Shown piece by piece: positions 62,868 to 64,000 of a DNA stretch of 64,000 nucleotides. Below the pieces are notes generated by a model. The model was not told the DNA's origin. It worked only from the letters and a program-made list of their open reading frames with translations, and searched no databases. The translations under genes were made by a program, and so were the position numbers. Each line of letters opens with the position of its first letter. Within the stretch, counting starts at the first letter, position 1. This DNA comes from JAIVJM01 sp963816985 (GTDB taxonomy: Bacteria > Acidobacteriota > Blastocatellia > Pyrinomonadales > Pyrinomonadaceae): positions 3,906,001 to 3,970,000 of the forward strand of contig CAWFMF010000004.1 in assembly GCA_963816985.1 (NCBI GenBank), in the 5' to 3' direction.

Positions 62868-63764
62868 TCAGGCCGATTCGTCGGCAAGGCCGGCCCGAAA
62901 ATTTTTCGGGGGTGAACGTAAGTCCCAGACGACGCCCGCGCATGCAAGCGCCTTCAGAGCGTAATGGGAGATGTCGAACTCCCACCAGTAGAATCCCTGT
63001 CTTTCGGAGGCGGGGAAAAAATGGTGATTGTTATGCCACCCCTCGCCCAACGTGATGAAGGAGATGAGAAAGCTATTGCGACTGTTATCTTTGGTGTCAA
63101 AGCGACGCCGACCGAACACGTGGGCCAGCGAGTTGACGGTGAATGTTCCGTGGTAGAGCAAGACCGTGCTCACAACGAAACCCCACACCAGCATTTGCGG
63201 GCCGGACGTGCCCGCGCCGGGGTAGAAACGTCCGAGGGCGGCCCCGAACGAAAAGAGCGAGACGGCCAGCAGCGCGGGCGGCAGCCAATAGAACCTGTTA
63301 ATGAAGCGCAACTCCCGGAATTTCGCCAGGTCGGGGACTAGTTCGGTTTTGGTCTTCTTATATTTGGGACAGAGCAGCCAGCCGATGTGCGACCACCAGA
63401 AGCCGTGTACCACCGGTGAATGAATGTCACTCGCCGTGTCCGGGTGTCTATGATGATAGCGGTGGTGGGCCGCCCACCAGAGCGGCCCCTGCTGGGCGGC
63501 GGAAGCCCCCAACCAGGCGAGTACGAACTGAAAATGGCGGCTGGTCTTAAACGAACGGTGTGAGAAGTAGCGGTGATACCCCGCGGTAATCCCGAACATT
63601 CGAACCACATACATCACGGCACAGGCGATAAGCGCGACCCGACTCACGCCCACCCACACGAGCAGAAGGCAAGACAGGTGCATCAGCAGGAAGCCGGGGC
63701 TCTCGCGGAGGATGATCTTATTATCATCATCGCCGAGGACACTGGCGTCGGTGCGGTGAGGCAT
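62868..63764 (-). CDS. Acyl-CoA/acyl-lipid fatty acid desaturase
   Basis: The start at 63764 has AGGAG upstream; an in-frame ATG at 63800 is less likely. The 298-residue membrane protein carries the three histidine boxes of stearoyl-CoA-type desaturases: HRYFSH, HHRYHH and EGWHNNHHF. These bind the di-iron centre that inserts a cis double bond, most often at position 9. It is the first gene of the minus-strand lipid block, and unsaturated chains made by it would feed the cyclopropane enzyme encoded 148 bases downstream. The exact double-bond position is not predictable. Confidence 0.93.
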   Translation of the reverse strand: MPHRTDASVLGDDDNKIILRESPGFLLMHLSCLLLVWVGVSRVALIACAVMYVVRMFGITAGYHRYFSHRSFKTSRHFQFVLAWLGASAAQQGPLWWAAHHRYHHRHPDTASDIHSPVVHGFWWSHIGWLLCPKYKKTKTELVPDLAKFRELRFINRFYWLPPALLAVSLFSFGAALGRFYPGAGTSGPQMLVWGFVVSTVLLYHGTFTVNSLAHVFGRRRFDTKDNSRNSFLISFITLGEGWHNNHHFFPASERQGFYWWEFDISHYALKALACAGVVWDLRSPPKNFRAGLADESA

Positions 63765-63872
63765 GATATGGCTACTCCTAAAGCATGCGGGCGCGGGCAC
63801 CGCGATTCAAGCACAGGCGGGGCTCGGGTGCCAGTGTGGTCAAGAAGGTCCGGGACTGCGTCTTACCAACGA

Positions 63873-64000
63873 CTACCTTAGCCCCAGCTCGACGGCCCCC
63901 GACAAGTACTGGTCGCCCGAATCGACAGTGTAATACAGTAGCGGAGTCTTCGGGGTTCCCGTGCCGATCATGATTGCTAGAAACGCGGTGTGCGGCGTCC
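63873..64000 (-). CDS. C-terminus of a protein cut by the right edge
   Basis: Reading the minus strand, 41 codons from the edge to the TAG at 63873-63875 encode AFLAIMIGTGTPKTPLLYYT, then VDSGDQYLSGAVELGLR. The pattern of alternating hydrophobic residues and a final aromatic-poor strand resembles the end of a membrane or beta-barrel protein, but the fragment is too short to name. The gene continues beyond 64000. Confidence 0.45.
   Translation of the reverse strand, partial: TPHTAFLAIMIGTGTPKTPLLYYTVDSGDQYLSGAVELGLR

Noticed and set aside
1..64000. CRISPR arrays, tRNA and rRNA genes
   Set aside because: I looked for regular spaced repeats and T-loop-type sequences in the gaps and found none that hold up by eye.

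Overview
The window is GC-rich bacterial chromosomal DNA. Three markers point to an Acidobacteriota genome, most likely class Blastocatellia: a two-module MacB/FtsX orphan permease of the ADOP type (23.4-25.9 kb), a CSLREA/beta-helix/Calx-beta/DUF4214 secreted protein (19.2-22.4 kb), and a subtilase with GILASD repeats (32.4-34.3 kb). This assignment is inferred from gene content; no rRNA or other phylogenetic marker is present. I found no tRNA, rRNA or CRISPR array.

Layout. 0-9.8 kb: the 3' part of a giant RHS/YD-repeat polymorphic toxin with a ParB-like tip, followed by a putative immunity gene. 9.8-11.7 kb: a LytS/LytTR two-component pair on the minus strand. 11.8-13.3 kb: two tail-to-tail DDE-transposase relics. 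13.5-18.6 kb: an unrecognised protein of about 1,680 residues split by a frameshift. 19.1-22.4 kb: the Calx-beta protein and its terminator. 22.6-23.3 kb: a decayed integron (IntI N-terminus plus an attC-like site). 23.4-25.9 kb: the ADOP permease. 25.9-30.7 kb: a breakpoint zone with an intact IS4-type element, IS630 and IS6 relics, fragments of a haloperoxidase, a LysR and an AraC gene, and a small HExxH protein next to a lipoprotein that may be a stranded toxin tip and immunity gene. 30.7-44.4 kb: a signalling island (NtrC-type regulator, subtilase, hybrid kinase, REC-HD-GYP-HDOD, lipoprotein, PAS kinase and NarL regulator, CheY-like, REC-GGDEF-EAL). 44.4-47.2 kb: IS6 relics, an IS481-like transposase and a broken PD40 lipoprotein gene.

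47.2-59.2 kb is the most interesting part. A minus-strand pair encodes a DUF1843-like small protein and a radical SAM/SPASM enzyme. Divergent from it runs a tightly coupled ten-gene plus-strand operon: TPR protein, ferritin-like protein, nucleotidyltransferase with a PqqD/RRE-like tail, CdsA-like cytidylyltransferase, transglutaminase-like protein, GDPD, CDP-glycerol glycerophosphotransferase-like protein, ATP-grasp ligase, acyl-CoA dehydrogenase-like protein and NDP-kinase-like protein. Seven of the nine junctions overlap by 1, 4 or 8 bases. The content suggests a peptide- or glycerophosphate-tailoring pathway that I cannot match to any described system.

59.2-64 kb holds a minus-strand membrane-lipid block: fatty-acid desaturase, cyclopropane-fatty-acid synthase-like methyltransferase, CarF/TMEM189-type desaturase and a broken GMC oxidoreductase gene. 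The C-terminus of another protein sits at the right edge.
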